This document shows, one piece after another, positions 37,601-43,555 of a stretch of DNA of 64,000 nucleotides. The position numbers and the translations under genes are program-made. The stretch lies in NCBI GenBank assembly GCA_009760885.1, contig CM019697.1, positions 30,558,710 to 30,622,709 of the forward strand. The letters run 5' to 3'. The DNA comes from Achatina immaculata. Its lineage: Eukaryota; Mollusca; Gastropoda; Stylommatophora; Achatinidae. The notes beneath the pieces are model-generated. The model searched no databases, was not told where the DNA came from, and saw only the letters and a list, made by a program, of their open reading frames with translations. Every line of letters starts with the position of its first letter. Position 1 is the first letter of the stretch.

Positions 37601-39537
37601 ATTTAATCTTTTTACTATGTTTCGATATTTTTCGAGACGCCCATACTCATAGGAAAATAGTTAAAGCTAGAATCTAATGTGGCCAGTGGGGAGAGTTGCT
37701 GTAAAACGAAAGTACACGCTCACAAGAAGATACGCAGTAGAACGAAAAGTACATGCTCACAAGAAGATACGCAGTAGAACGAAAAGTACACGCTCACAAG
37801 AAGATACGCAGTAGAACGAAAAGTACACGCTCACAAGAAGATACGCAGTAGAACGAAAAGTACACGCTCACAAGAAGATACGCAGTAGAACGAAAAGTAC
37901 ATGCTCACAAGAAGATACGCAGTAGAACGAAAAGTACACGCTCACAAGAAGATACGCAGTAGAACGAAAAGTACACGCTCACAAGAAGATACGCAGTAGA
38001 ACGAAAAGTACACGCTCACAAGAAGATACGCAGTAGAACGAAAAGTACATGCTCACAAGAAGATACGCAGTAGAACGAAAAGTACGCTCACAAGAAGATA
38101 CGCAGTAGAACGAAAAGTACATGCTCACAAGAAGATACGCAGTAGAACGAAAAGTACGTGCTCACAAGAAGATACGCAGTAGAACGAAAAGTACACGCTC
38201 TCACAATTCCATATTACGTTAAGAAAAAGGAATAAATTATGCTTGAGTCAGTGCTCCTCAGAGTTTTGTTTTAAAAAAATAATGAACATTGCCTATGAAC
38301 TACTTTCTTGTGATCGCCATAAATAAATAAATAAAAACATGATAAAGAAGACAAAGAAAAACATAAAAGAACGCTTCACAGGGACGTAAAAGCGAGTGAA
38401 AATGCTACCGCTAAACAAAACAGAAAACTTAAATATTTTGGACACATTAAACGTTGTGATAATTTAAAGAAGACCGTCTTGGAAGGGTACATAATGGGGA
38501 AAAGAAAGAGAGGAATACCAAGGTGAAAATGGCTGTAAAACATCGTTGATGATCTGCAAACAGATGCATCAGCAACAGGCCATTTGCTCACAACCGAGAG
38601 ATCTACAGGAGAGCTGTTAGGGAGGAAAAGTTCCGCAGGGGACATGCAAATGACTGACTGACTGAAACGAAACTGATGTTATATGTAAAATACCATCATT
38701 GTAGCGTGTACAACGGTAACTGCAGCATATATACCTGGGGGACCATATTGTTTGACATCAAATTCAAAATCATCTTTCATGCCAACCGCTAGAGAGTCCA
38801 GCTGGCCGAAGAACGCTTTGAAGGCGTCATCAAAATCTGGACTATCTGGCAGCTCTGGTCTTTTTTCAAGTAGGTCCTGGAAATGTAATTCATAAAACAA
38901 TGTTTAGCTACCTGTTCATGTTTTACATAAAAACAGGGATAACAACGCAGTAGACAAAAAACACAATTACAAATAACTGTTATGTTGACCAGTTTACAAA
39001 AAAAAAGTATTTTTGTCATTAAGCACAAGTCTGTTTTTGTTGCATGTTTCTCATTACTAACATCACATTACTCCAGTGAAACTTTCGTCAGGCGAAATTT
39101 AGACTAACCTTAACCACAAATCAGCTATCAGCATAGTTTATCTACCTTGATCTTTTCGCTAAGTTCACTATTGGTGAACATTTCTGTGACATCTTTGGCA
39201 GCCTCTCTAAACTTCTCAGCGACCTTTCCTTGTTCATCTGAACTAGTTTCTGTGGATATATAACATGAAGAGGTGAAACGTATTTGTGGACAACAAACAT
39301 ACTTGGAGAGTTTAAAATAGCGTTTCCGTGTGAAACACCACAACCGTCATGAGATCACGAAAAAAAAAATGCTACCTGAAGATAATGCTTGCCTGACCAT
39401 GGTCTGAAACATGAACTTATGAACTAAAAATACAAGACTAGGGCGATGATCTGGTAGCAGGAAGGCTGAACACATTTTTAAAAAATGCGTTCTTTCCCTT
39501 CTTCTCAGTTCTTTGTTCAGCAGAAACCAGCGATAAG
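7326..39537 (-). CDS. Mesothelin/stereocilin/otoancorin-like gene, whole coding span (25 exons)
   Basis: A single minus-strand gene reconstructed from exons bounded by AG acceptors and GT donors. Exon phases are compatible at every junction except exon 3 to exon 4, where a small exon may be missing. The sum is about 4.5 kb of coding sequence, roughly 1,500 residues. The family call rests on helical modules and the hallmarks LTPSQI, FVCGLEPAEI, LTAKQL, LTKEQL and LTAEQQ in the C-terminal third, in the order seen in otoancorin and stereocilin. Known members are extracellular or GPI-anchored superhelical proteins used in cell-matrix or cell-cell attachment. The role here is inferred from family only. 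The N-terminal third is acidic and Ser/Asn-rich. Two basic sites (exons 4 and 18) suggest proprotein-convertase processing. No signal peptide was located, so the true first exon is missing. A frameshift in exon 6 leaves open a base error or a decaying allele. Confidence 0.75.
7435..7612 (-). mobile_element. LINE family C, 3-prime fragment
   Basis: CCCATGCTGTTAAACATCAC and TTTTATGCCTACTAATTTGG are on the plus strand, so the element is on the minus strand. Just upstream of candidate exon 25. Confidence 0.8.
7751..7945 (+). mobile_element. LINE family A, short 3-prime fragment
   Basis: It holds the end of the ORF (GGAAAAAGAAAGAGAGTAAG, then GCAAAGTTCCGCAAGGGACA) and the TGAA tail. It lies in the last intron of the mesothelin-like gene. 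Confidence 0.8.
7946..8778. other. Intron sequence, nothing recognised
   Basis: AT-rich. An acceptor at 8574 followed by a four-codon frame and TAA also fits the phase of exon 24, so it is a weaker rival to exon 25. Confidence 0.4.
8779..9037 (-). mobile_element. LINE family I, 3-prime fragment
   Basis: Minus strand reads RWVGHTLRKPDTSIARQAL then TWNPQG, the common RTE-type C-terminus, and ends at (ATG)n. In the last intron of the mesothelin-like gene. Confidence 0.75.
9126..9303 (-). CDS. Exon 24 of mesothelin-like gene (LTxEQ modules)
   Basis: It opens after acceptor CATGTCAG with ALTKEQLMVLSTNQ and ALTAEQQRII, the terminal modules of this family, then a Ser/Lys-rich stalk (ESKPAPDVKDKGNN). 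Two endings are possible. Splicing at GTTAGA (9125) in phase 1 joins exon 25. Reading on meets an in-frame TAG at 9121-9123, giving a soluble protein without a hydrophobic tail. Confidence 0.75.
9672..9862 (-). mobile_element. LINE family C, 3-prime fragment
   Basis: Minus-strand match to the terminal 190 bp (GCTAAACATCACATAGGGCT to TTTTAGAGTTTTAC), with a small deletion near 9778. Lies in the intron before exon 24. Confidence 0.8.
10125..10430 (+). repeat. Unclassified interspersed repeat R1, copy 1
   Basis: Key words: TTCTTTGCAGCTGATAAAGT, AAAAGCAGGGGTATGCAACA, CTTCTTTAGAAAACTCCACT, GGACAGGGTCTTAGCTGGCT. Non-coding. Related to copies at 42.1, 46.9/48.5 and 62.9 kb. Confidence 0.65.
10541..10827 (+). 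mobile_element. LINE family C, 3-prime fragment
   Basis: It encodes a degraded VIRKRRWTYVGHMMRR to RPRETLKR segment, ends CCTATGTGATGTTTAACGAC and has a (GAA)n tail. Flanked by GAATAGGT at 10533-10540 and 10828-10835, an 8-bp possible target duplication. Sits in the intron between exons 23 and 24. Confidence 0.8.
11001..11098 (-). CDS. Exon 23 of mesothelin-like gene
   Basis: 98 bp, phase 1 to 0, acceptor ATTTTTAG, donor GTAAGT. It encodes LTAKQLAFVPPKTIQALP, matching the family module that ends in a Pro-rich turn. Confidence 0.8.
11528..11670 (-). CDS. Exon 22 of mesothelin-like gene
   Basis: 143 bp, phase 2 to 1, acceptor ATTTACAG, donor GTATAA. It encodes VTCTDDQRKAYLAKG, a partner for the Cys of exon 21 in related proteins, and INHWSPAVVAEMGHLLG, the usual W-(x)n-GxLLxG block. 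Confidence 0.8.
12529..12674 (-). CDS. Exon 21 of mesothelin-like gene
   Basis: 146 bp, phase 0 to 2, acceptor ATTTTCAG, donor GTACGT. It contains EFVCGLEPAEISRLKDTTF, the diagnostic CGLxPxEI block of otoancorin and stereocilin-like proteins. Confidence 0.8.
12836..12994 (-). CDS. Exon 20 of mesothelin-like gene
   Basis: 159 bp, phase 0 to 0, acceptor CATTCAG, donor GTTGGT. It contains STIAGLSAEEIQQLNGL and GVDVLQSIGKHGQLSSEQ. Confidence 0.75.
13433..13605 (-). CDS. Exon 19 of mesothelin-like gene
   Basis: 173 bp, phase 1 to 0, acceptor TTTAATAG, donor GTAAGA. It encodes ALTCDVVVQLKNL, MPKEEVKKCLSKLGAV and PPEVLKGIIKKITL. The Cys spacing and the CLxxLG motif are typical of the family just after the cleavage site. 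Confidence 0.8.
13715..14012 (+). mobile_element. LINE family C, 3-prime fragment
   Basis: It runs from AAGAACAATGCAGAGATAAG to GTGATATTTAACGGCATGGG. Intronic, between exons 18 and 19. Confidence 0.8.
14442..14700 (+). mobile_element. LINE family A, 3-prime fragment with target duplication
   Basis: A 259-bp fragment covering KRIKERKLKYFGHIKRHDN to the TGAA tail. It is flanked by AGTCAAACTA at 14432-14441 and 14701-14710. It lies in the intron between exons 18 and 19. Confidence 0.85.
15723..15942 (-). CDS. Exon 18 of mesothelin-like gene, with RKRR cleavage site
   Basis: 220 bp, phase 0 to 1, acceptor TTATACAG, donor GTGAGT. It holds a charged helix (SLEKRREMVQKRLDEGF), an acidic hinge and LNVRKRRATS. 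NVRKRR fits the furin consensus and is nearly the same as NVRRRR in exon 4. Cleavage here would free the most conserved, C-terminal part of the protein. Confidence 0.75.
16044..16130 (-). mobile_element. LINE family A, very short diverged 3-prime end
   Basis: Minus-strand match to the terminal TTCCACAAGGGACATGCAAA region and the preceding ORF end. The TGAA tail is lost. Confidence 0.55.
16313..16397 (-). CDS. Exon 17 of mesothelin-like gene
   Basis: 85 bp, acceptor ATTTCTAG, donor GTAAGT. It encodes DWKCHIDILVRVGALLQHL and a Cys near the end (SDDCD). The pair of Cys residues may form a disulfide, which would suit an extracellular protein. Confidence 0.75.
16440..16640 (+). mobile_element. 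LINE family J, 3-prime fragment
   Basis: It encodes GKVNGKRQRGRRRQTYLDMV across a frame change and ends TGATCTGATCTGATGATGAT, then (AT)n. Just upstream of exon 17. Confidence 0.75.
16640..16693. repeat. (AT)n microsatellite
   Basis: AT run after the LINE J tail. Confidence 0.95.
16851..17032 (-). CDS. Exon 16 of mesothelin-like gene
   Basis: 182 bp, phase 0 to 2, donor GTAAGT. The acceptor is TTAGAAG; ATTAG three bases earlier would add one Lys. It contains MALGLTPSQIKGISGLAI; LTPSQI is a family hallmark. The next module reads LPLTKEQAKAVLEKVEEAV. Confidence 0.8.
17564..18024 (+). mobile_element. LINE family E, 3-prime fragment with 14-bp target duplication
   Basis: It encodes MTPVVLYGSETWSTTKQDEA and IFRRIFGPIRNP, then a frameshifted C-terminus and a TGAA tail. 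Flanked by ATTATATAATGACA at 17550-17563 and 18025-18038. Lies in the intron between exons 15 and 16. Confidence 0.85.
18466..20114 (-). mobile_element. LINE family D, non-RTE-type element, truncated and decayed
   Basis: On the minus strand the palm reads KLPQIWKEASMVPLLKPGK, SYRPISFTSCLCRMMERI, IKSYLCNRRAGVAM and HGVPQGGVLSPTLFLVFIND. A base missing at the YADD site breaks the frame. After a gap the C-terminal part reads RLRSHMYTKFKIGTTTLC, with QTVEHILQNCTNYETLR, a zinc-finger-like block typical of jockey and I-type elements carrying an RNase H. The RNase H region is not evident. The tail is (GAA)n. Inserted between exons 15 and 16. Confidence 0.8.
20514..20682 (-). CDS. Exon 15 of mesothelin-like gene
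   Basis: 169 bp, phase 2 to 0, acceptor TTTCTAAG, donor GTAAGT. It contains MPTYKMSRQHIEFLAKTM and the helix LEMLEDLDSAEST. Confidence 0.7.
20974..21080 (-). CDS. Exon 14 of mesothelin-like gene
   Basis: 107 bp, phase 0 to 2, acceptor TTTAAAG, donor GTAAGT. It encodes IDELVENLSELSDLTNKN followed by a helix containing ELQAIQAAHVLAS. Confidence 0.7.
22030..22260 (+). mobile_element. LINE family F, 3-prime fragment
   Basis: Frameshifted C-terminus: RSKGRPKET then NRGLTWARVEKKAKDRHLWK. Ends GCACTTAAGGTTCAGAGAGA with a (GA)n tail. Intronic, between exons 13 and 14. Confidence 0.75.
23311..23505 (-). CDS. Exon 13 of mesothelin-like gene
   Basis: 195 bp, phase 0 to 0, acceptor TATCTTCAG, donor GTAGGT. 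It contains LKPKDLTELKLIAPGLFPDD, which repeats the (D/E)xxxIxPGL pattern of exon 7, then an acidic helix (VFDVADKLRDVQDDL). Confidence 0.75.
24126..24275 (-). CDS. Exon 12 of mesothelin-like gene
   Basis: 150 bp, phase 0 to 0, acceptor CTAAAACAG, donor GTAGCA. It contains EVVSLDDLDDFDDDDIK, then LYVNVSSQIKWRQPQ. NVS is a possible N-glycosylation site. Confidence 0.7.
24376..24618 (-). mobile_element. tRNA-derived SINE
   Basis: Minus strand begins GCGTAGTGGTTAGAGCACTC (A box) and has GGTGTGAATCCCC (B box, 24551-24564), then a T-run and a body ending in GCATTTGCTATGGG. Intronic, before exon 12. Confidence 0.75.
25110..25277 (-). CDS. Exon 11 of mesothelin-like gene
   Basis: 168 bp, phase 0 to 0, acceptor TTATTCCAG, donor GTGAGC. 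It contains GKLFHGMPTNIIMMMKKD and EEALDDFDDLDLSDAVKK, aligned with exon 9 along most of its length. Confidence 0.75.
25516..25560 (-). CDS. Exon 10 of mesothelin-like gene (45-bp small exon)
   Basis: 15 codons (HQLLENLEYSSKPE) between acceptor TTTTCACAG and donor GTAAGC, phase 0 to 0. Skipping this exon would keep the frame. Confidence 0.6.
25745..25830 (-). mobile_element. LINE family A, very short 3-prime end
   Basis: TTCATTCATTCATTTGCATG followed by the last 60 bp of the family A ORF on the minus strand, then unrelated sequence. Confidence 0.65.
25831..26090. repeat. Possible interspersed repeat of unknown family
   Basis: CCAGAAGGCAGTTTACCATT and GGGCAGTGATTGTACTAGTC look like SINE body sequence, but no tRNA-like head or second copy was found in the window. 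Confidence 0.3.
26455..26646 (-). CDS. Exon 9 of mesothelin-like gene
   Basis: 192 bp, phase 0 to 0, acceptor CTGTTGAAG, donor GTAAGA. It contains GKLLKGMDVELLALLNKE followed by SIKEALDSINDIDFDDYQ. This is visibly paralogous to exon 11. Confidence 0.75.
27095..27362 (-). mobile_element. tRNA-derived SINE with TTTACC tail
   Basis: Minus strand: TGGTTAGATGAGTTG (A box), GGGTTCAAGTCCC (B box, 27298-27310), a T-run, the body, and the end AATGGGAATTTTACCTTTAC. Same family as 61325 and 46825. Intronic. Confidence 0.8.
27677..27785 (-). CDS. Exon 8 of mesothelin-like gene
   Basis: 109 bp between acceptor GCACATAG and donor GTAAGT. It encodes LAFVRSIDPDDLVDVLDDI and ends NYDFDD. The Asp-rich end resembles the ends of exons 9, 11 and 12. 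Confidence 0.75.
28553..28798 (+). mobile_element. LINE family K, 3-prime fragment
   Basis: It encodes GHRSRGRPQKRLIDGVIETI followed by VNYGMNITEAQ, and ends in an AAAGTGAAGTGAAG-type repeat. Between exons 7 and 8. Confidence 0.65.
28910..29251 (-). CDS. Exon 7 of mesothelin-like gene
   Basis: 342 bp between acceptor ATATGTTTCAG and donor GTGAGA, phase 2 to 2. It encodes LSADDIREIGPGLLSLSLDQ, one of the clearest mesothelin-type modules in the gene, then an acidic linker (DHDDDDDEENDD) and a basic helix (RIKDAIKKSALQKQQ). The adjoining exons match in phase. Confidence 0.75.
29435..29618 (+). mobile_element. LINE family A, 3-prime fragment
   Basis: About 185 bp ending in the TGAA tail. It is flanked by ATTAAAAAATCT (29423-29434) and ATTAAAAAACCT (29619-29630), an imperfect 12-bp target duplication. 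It lies in the intron before exon 7. Confidence 0.85.
30124..30265 (-). CDS. Exon 6 of mesothelin-like gene, contains a one-base frameshift
   Basis: Between acceptor GTGTTCCAG and donor GTATGA. The frame reads STELSDDDIKK and then hits TAA. One base later the frame continues as APDVIDDDFLEDLPEELF, a typical family module. The break is at a run of five A (30198-30202, T on the plus strand). The exon is 142 bp, whereas 143 would satisfy both flanking phases. This could be a homopolymer sequencing error or a true frameshift. A second acceptor lies a few bases upstream. Confidence 0.55.
30705..32808 (+). mobile_element. LINE family A, 5-prime-truncated RTE-type insertion in an intron
   Basis: A 2.1-kb insertion between exons 5 and 6, opposite to the gene. 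It is flanked by the 11-bp direct repeat ACATCATGTAT (30694-30704 and 32809-32819). It encodes the linker after the endonuclease and a full reverse transcriptase with FIDYSKAFDCVQH, QGVRQGCILSPYLFNLY and RYADDTV (YADD at 32027-32038). The C-terminal region reads KYFGHIKRHDNLEK and GKRKRGRPKRRWLQDI. The AP-endonuclease domain is missing. The only stop is TGA at about 31577, where another copy has CGT AAG. The tail is (TGAA)n. It looks young and was likely inactive from insertion. Confidence 0.9.
30746..32800 (+). pseudogene. Reverse transcriptase ORF of LINE A, one nonsense codon
   Basis: Two open stretches (30746-31579 and 31604-32800) share one frame, apart from the TGA codon between them. 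Domains in order: helical linker, thumb and palm with SPGCDEITAEF, LPKKGNLKLCTNYR, KAFD, GVRQGC, YADD, then the ACETWTLNK and GHIKRHD C-terminal region typical of RTE-type elements. It would copy LINE RNA at a nicked target site. As it stands the protein is split. Confidence 0.85.
32820..34841. other. Intron sequence, nothing recognised
   Basis: AT-rich intron between exons 5 and 6, outside the LINE A insertion. It holds a T-run followed by a G-run (34588-34611) and a short AT run (34051-34065). Confidence 0.5.
34842..35354 (-). CDS. Exon 5 of mesothelin-like gene, acidic low-complexity
   Basis: 513 bp, phase 0 to 0, acceptor TTTCCACAG, donor GTGAGT. It opens with a helical module (CLAGFLSNGDKKFLCHRF), then becomes strongly acidic. 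Two imperfect copies of a 24-residue unit start DKSDEKTTNTSH and DKSDEKLINSSH. A run of Asp (KRDDDDVDDDDDDLRRK) follows. Such acidic, Ser/Asn-rich segments are often disordered and glycosylated, but the sequence alone does not show that. Confidence 0.65.
35525..36375 (-). mobile_element. LINE family L, decayed reverse transcriptase fragment
   Basis: Minus strand shows many stops but keeps QGCPLFNIIID, SLDYTDDIY in place of YADD, and a later GLKI-like region. Old and inactive. In the intron between exons 4 and 5. Confidence 0.55.
36403..36545 (-). mobile_element. LINE family C, short 3-prime fragment
   Basis: Minus-strand terminal 140 bp, CATGCTGTTAAACGTCACAT to GCCTACTAATTTGGCCTC. Intronic. 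Confidence 0.8.
36802..37345 (-). CDS. Exon 4 of mesothelin-like gene, with RRRR cleavage site
   Basis: A long exon with a helical N-terminal half (around VPDYLEKLWLYIV and FKHFIKRVHEIL), then about 70 residues rich in Asp, Ser, Asn and Thr. It ends NVRRRRDVEL, LQGYDLDEILDNLE and a GTATAT donor in phase 0. NVRRRR matches the R-X-(K/R)-R furin consensus. Mesothelin precursors are known to be furin-cleaved between two parts, so this site is plausible but untested. The start uses the pyrimidine-rich acceptor TCTTCTAG. An acceptor at 37323 fits exon 3 in phase but is purine-rich. Confidence 0.65.
37700..38203. repeat. Minisatellite, 37-bp unit, about 13 copies
   Basis: GTAGAACGAAAAGTACACGC then TCACAAGAAGATACGCA, near-perfect, one short unit near 38085. 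In the intron between exons 3 and 4. Confidence 0.95.
38425..38665 (+). mobile_element. LINE family A, 3-prime fragment
   Basis: It carries the FGHIKR to GKRKRG part of the ORF, degraded, ending AAAGTTCCGCAGGGGACATG and a diverged GACT tail. It lies just upstream of exon 3. Confidence 0.8.
38735..38876 (-). CDS. Exon 3 of mesothelin-like gene
   Basis: 142 bp between acceptor CATTTCCAG and donor GTATAT. It encodes DLLEKRPELPDSPDFDDAF followed by a helix containing FFGQLDSL. It ends in phase 1, which does not fit the better acceptor of exon 4, so a small exon may lie between them. Confidence 0.6.
39146..39249 (-). CDS. Exon 2 of mesothelin-like gene
   Basis: 104 bp between acceptor TATCCACAG and donor GTAGAT. 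It encodes a charged helical segment containing VAEKFREAAKDVTEMF. It starts two bases into a codon and ends in phase 0, which matches exon 3. Confidence 0.6.
39376..39537 (-). CDS. Exon 1 (tentative) of mesothelin-like gene
   Basis: An open stretch ending TTATCTTCAG before a GTAGCA donor. The phase-1 end fits the phase-1 start of the next exon. The start assumes the TTCCAG acceptor; an ATG at 39547 is the alternative. The encoded segment (FMFQTMVRQALSS at its end) has no recognisable domain and is not a convincing signal peptide. It could be spurious or an internal exon of a longer gene. Confidence 0.4.
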
Positions 39538-40139
39538 CTGGAACCATTGGAACCTATTCTAAGCCCCCATTTCCTCTTAGTTATCGTCACTAAGAGCTAG
39601 CAATGTTTCCTCACTAGCTGTAATATTATGGTCTTGGTCAGTATGTTATCTTTGGCACATTCATCTTTGTATATGCACAACTTATATGCATAACATCTCC
39701 TTTGTACATTTGTAGAGTGTGTGAATAAAATACAGAAGATGTGTAAGATTGACTAAAGTTTGAGAAATTTTAATTTAAAGAAAAAGACAATTACGATAAG
39801 CTTTATCAATTCACTGCTCTTATATCAATAAAAATCATCCTATTTTCTTGCAGTAAAAGTTTTCTCGTTAATTCCCATAAAAAAAGAGATTAGTTAATTA
39901 AAGTGAGCGACCTCTAGTGGCTGAATGTAGGGCCTTTCCTACATTTATCAACTTTCAACAAGTTTAACATTTAATAATGAATCTATTTCAGCGCTTCTGT
40001 TCCTTAATGGCTGTCCTTCGAGTTTATCACTCTTCCGCACTATCTCCTCCTTTGCTTTGGTAAGCTTCTGTCTCTTTCCTTTCTGTTGTATTAAAAAAAA
40101 TTAAGACAACAGCATGATTTCAGACAAGAAATTAGGACT
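39538..40139. other. Upstream of exon 1, no promoter identified
   Basis: AT-rich, with no clear start codon followed by a signal peptide, and no certain core promoter. Confidence 0.4.
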
Positions 40140-40515
40140 CTTTTGACAACAAATGCCTAAGGAAAATACTCGGCATCAACTGGAACGAATTCAAGAATAA
40201 TGTAGAGATAAGACAGATGACTGAACAACAACCAGTCTCATGGGTGATCAGGAAAAGGAGATGGACATTTGTGGGTTACGTGATGAGAAGAAACGATCAG
40301 AGAATCCCAAAACAAGCTATCAAGTGGAACACAACAGGCCAAAGAAAAAGTGGCAGACAGCGTGACACTCTGAAGAGGACATTGTTAAGAGAGGCCAAAT
40401 TAACAGGCATAAAATCCCTTGATGAGGCTGAAAGACTCGCTGAAGATAGGAAAAATTGGCGAACTACCTTGTGAGCCCTATGTGACGTTTAACGGCACGG
40501 GAAGGATATAAGAGA
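40140..40515 (+). mobile_element. LINE family C, 3-prime fragment
   Basis: It encodes KCLRKILGINWNEFKNN, VIRKRRWTFVGYVMRRN and KLTGIKSLDEAERLAEDRKN. It ends GTGACGTTTAACGGCACGGG. The last 85 codons are open. Confidence 0.85.
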
Positions 40516-40779
40516 TAAGATGATTTCATCAGTGTACAGCAAGTACTCAAATTTCTATTTCCCTTGATGCTTAATAATAAATGGAAAAATTCCCGTATGT
40601 TATTATAGTACCAGGAGATGCAAGAAATGCGGTTGTTACTAACATCATATTCAGCACTTTGGCCCCCGTGTGTGTCAGCGCTTCAAAGCCGTGAGTTAAT
40701 CTTCAGTGATAATTTCCGTGTATCTTTTGCTGTAGTCGCCATAAGAAGAGTTAGCGTGTTTCAAAGTCACATCCAGGAA

Positions 40780-40985
40780 TCAAGCAACCAAGCGATGGAG
40801 GTGTATGAATCAACCAACCGTGCAACAGAAATGTGCGAATCAAGCAACCAGGCTAGAGAAAAGTCCGAATCAAGCAACCAAGTTAATAGAGATGTGCGAA
40901 TCAAGCAACCAGGCTAGAGAAATGTCCGAATCAAGCAAAAAAAGCGATAGAGATGTATAAATTAAGCAACCATGCGATAGAGATG
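40780..40985. repeat. Minisatellite, 33-bp unit, about 6 copies
   Basis: Units of GAATCAAGCAACCAGGCTAG plus AGAAATGTCC. In one plus-strand frame they read ESSNQA-type 11-residue repeats (ORF 40618-40917), but nothing supports a real protein. Confidence 0.8.
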
Positions 40986-42099
40986 TGCTATCTAGTGGAA
41001 AGTAACAATATACAGAGGCAGAGCAAACGAGATGTCAGCTGCAGGCACCTTCACAAGGCAAGCACACGCAGTTTCTGAGTAGAAAAGTATAAAGAAGATG
41101 GAGTTGTTAGACTAGGTCAAACGTGACAACAAGGGCATTCCATGTCACATTACTGTCAAATGGTAAGTAACAAAAAAAAAAACTATAAAAATAGCACGGG
41201 AATCTAGCGGGCAACAGTTTATTTTGAGCTGACGCGAGGTCATATACACAATGTAACTTGGAAGGCATTAGCTTTTTATTCCAATATTTTAAAGCAGATT
41301 TTGAAAAGACATACTTGTTGCTAAATTTCACTGGCGTACTGGTTTTGTTTATACCTTCAGGACCTTCTGTACGCTTTGACAACTTAAAAAAATAGTATTC
41401 GGCCGAAAATAACGAAATTTGAATATTTATATTGGAAGAAAATTCGAAAAATAAAATTTCCACAACTTAAATAAACATATTTCGATCAGATTAGATCTAT
41501 CAAAAATTTGGAAAGGTTAAACTAGTAATTTGCAATTAATATTTGTTTTCTCACCAGATTTATAAAACACTACAAAATCATGTATAAGAAAAATTTGAAA
41601 CAGTGTAAAGTAAAAAATAATTCTAGCAATAATTATTTCATAATTTAAAAAAAAAATTCACAATTTTACCCAGTGGTCCTGTCCACTTTTATTTATTATT
41701 CGTATTTGAATTAGTTTCTTGTCCCTCAGAAAATTAAATGCTTGCATACAGCCAAATACTTAAAACTTGGTATTCAGGGTGGGGTATGGGAAGGGGGTCA
41801 CGCACTCACTACTTTCTCACTTGGCTCCATACCCTCCTTCCCAGGTCGTTTAGGTACTTAGTTCTGAGAAATTTTTTGTGGACTGGAACTCAACGGGCAT
41901 TTTTGCTACTGTTCTCTCCTCCATTTTCTTAAAACTCAGTTTTGTTTTGTTTTTTTTTAACCATGGAATGTGATACAAAGAGCATACAAGACACCAAAAC
42001 GAGGCTCATTACCAGGTCAAGAAGAAAGAAAGTACATTTATATCCTATCTTCTTCTTCTATTCCCTCCGAGAGCCGATGTTACTTGCAGCCAGTGCAAA
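40986..42099. other. No gene seen
   Basis: AT-rich. The minus-strand frame 41107-41463 is open for 118 codons, but no domain or splice context supports it. Confidence 0.5.
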
Positions 42100-42345
42100 G
42101 CTCAGACACAGCAATGTGCCGAAGTGGGAGCAGGTTATGGCGTGGGTGTGGGTGCAATTCTTCTTTAGCATGCTCTACGTTCTTGGGGCCCGTGATAATC
42201 ACAGCTTCCTTATCCAGGATAGGCCTCTTACTGAGGGTACCAAGGAGTAAGTGCTACAGGGTCTTTGTCAGTTTTGCCTTGCCAACCCGGCATGTCAGAT
42301 ATGGGTCGCTGACTGCCAAAACGGACAAGGCGGTGCAAATGTTTC
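42100..42345 (+). repeat. Unclassified interspersed repeat R1, copy 2
   Basis: GGAGCAGGTTATGGCGTGGG, CCTCTTACTGAGGGTACCAA, CAGATATGGGTCGCTGACTG. The most diverged copy. Confidence 0.55.
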
Positions 42346-42964
42346 AAATAAGAGAATGTGGCACAGTAAATTGATGTCGCAATGTTCCGCCATGTCAGCA
42401 GCTTTCTTTGGAAATGTTCAGGTGATAAAAATTTGAAAATAATAAAAAAGTAAAGAAAAAAAAGAAGGCAAGAGAAGAAAGCATGCATTCTTTCTTTCTT
42501 TCTCCCCCCCCCCCAGTTTCTTTATTCTATTAGGTAGAAATCCAAAAGGAATGACAAAAGAAATGACACAAGGAATAAGAAAAGGAATGACAAAAGGAAT
42601 GATAAAAGTTAAGGAATGCCACAAGGTGTTTTTTTTAAAGCTTGAGTATATTTTTAAGGTTGACGGGCTTCATTATATATTATTAAGGAAACCCTAAGTA
42701 AAAATAAAGACAAAATAAAAGACATTTGCCCATGTTACAGGCCAAGCCCTTGTCTTCGGCACGACGTGTCTCCAGTCAAACTGGACGTGCCACTGTAGAT
42801 TAATGAGTGTCCCTAAACTACATCGTTGACGCGTAGTTAGCTCTTTACACTCTCCCACCATACGGTAAAGTTTACAGAAGAAGAGAACAAAGAAGTGGGA
42901 CATGAGTGAAAATGGCAGAGGCAGAACCTGTCTCAATAAAATAAGGTATTATGAACACGGGTAC

Positions 42965-42968
42965 TATC

Positions 42969-43001
<33 letters not shown>

Positions 43002-43160
43002 TGCCATGCCGGTTGGCGTGGGCGATCAAACTTCTCTGCAGATCTCGGGTCCTTGACATGTCTGAGTTGGTGATGTCTTCCCACGCTACAAGGTCAGGCC
43101 TTCTAACATCTATTCCCTCAGCCATCCTCTGTTTCTCTTGTCTTCAATTTTGCCCATTGT
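42965..43160 (-). mobile_element. LINE B-like 3-prime end (unassigned)
   Basis: (CAT)n on the plus strand, then CATGCCGGTTGGCGTGGGCG, resembling the GGCACGGCACC-(GAT)n end of family B but diverged. It joins family D with no spacer, perhaps a chimeric insertion. Confidence 0.6.
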
Positions 43161-43385
43161 TATGATCTTTCTTCTTCGTATGCACATTCTGTCTATATCT
43201 GCAGTCCTGTCTCTTGACATGGAACCACAGACCTTATCTTCTCTGGTGGTCTCACTGGGCCCGTAATTGCTTCTCAGTGTCTCATAGCTGGTACAATTAC
43301 GGAGGACAAGTTCCACAGTTTGGGGTACCTGAGTACATGTACAAAGAGTAGTAGTACCAACTTTAAACTTTGTATACAACTGTTG
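43160..43385 (-). mobile_element. LINE family D, 3-prime fragment
   Basis: Minus strand: LYTKFKVGTTTLCTC, QTVELVLRNCTSYETLR, SETTREDKVCGSM. Directly joined to another LINE end at 42965-43160. Confidence 0.8.
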
Positions 43386-43555
43386 TGATGTTTTCCAGTT
43401 TCTCTCTTCTAAGCACATGCCCCAATAATGATTTTCATATCTTTGTGATTATACTACGTCTTTCACTAACTTATCACAAACATTACTCATTAGTTATATT
43501 GACTGCCCATGGTATCTTCAACAATTTTCTCAAGAACCACGTTTTTGTTAAGTTC

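Noticed and set aside
37700..38203. CRISPR-like regular repeats
   Set aside because: Units are contiguous 37-bp copies with no unique spacers; a eukaryotic minisatellite.
40618..40917. Repeat protein with ESSNQA units
   Set aside because: Coding appearance comes from a 33-bp minisatellite; no splice or family support.
41107..41463. Upstream exon of the mesothelin-like gene
   Set aside because: No suitable donor and no signal peptide or family motif.
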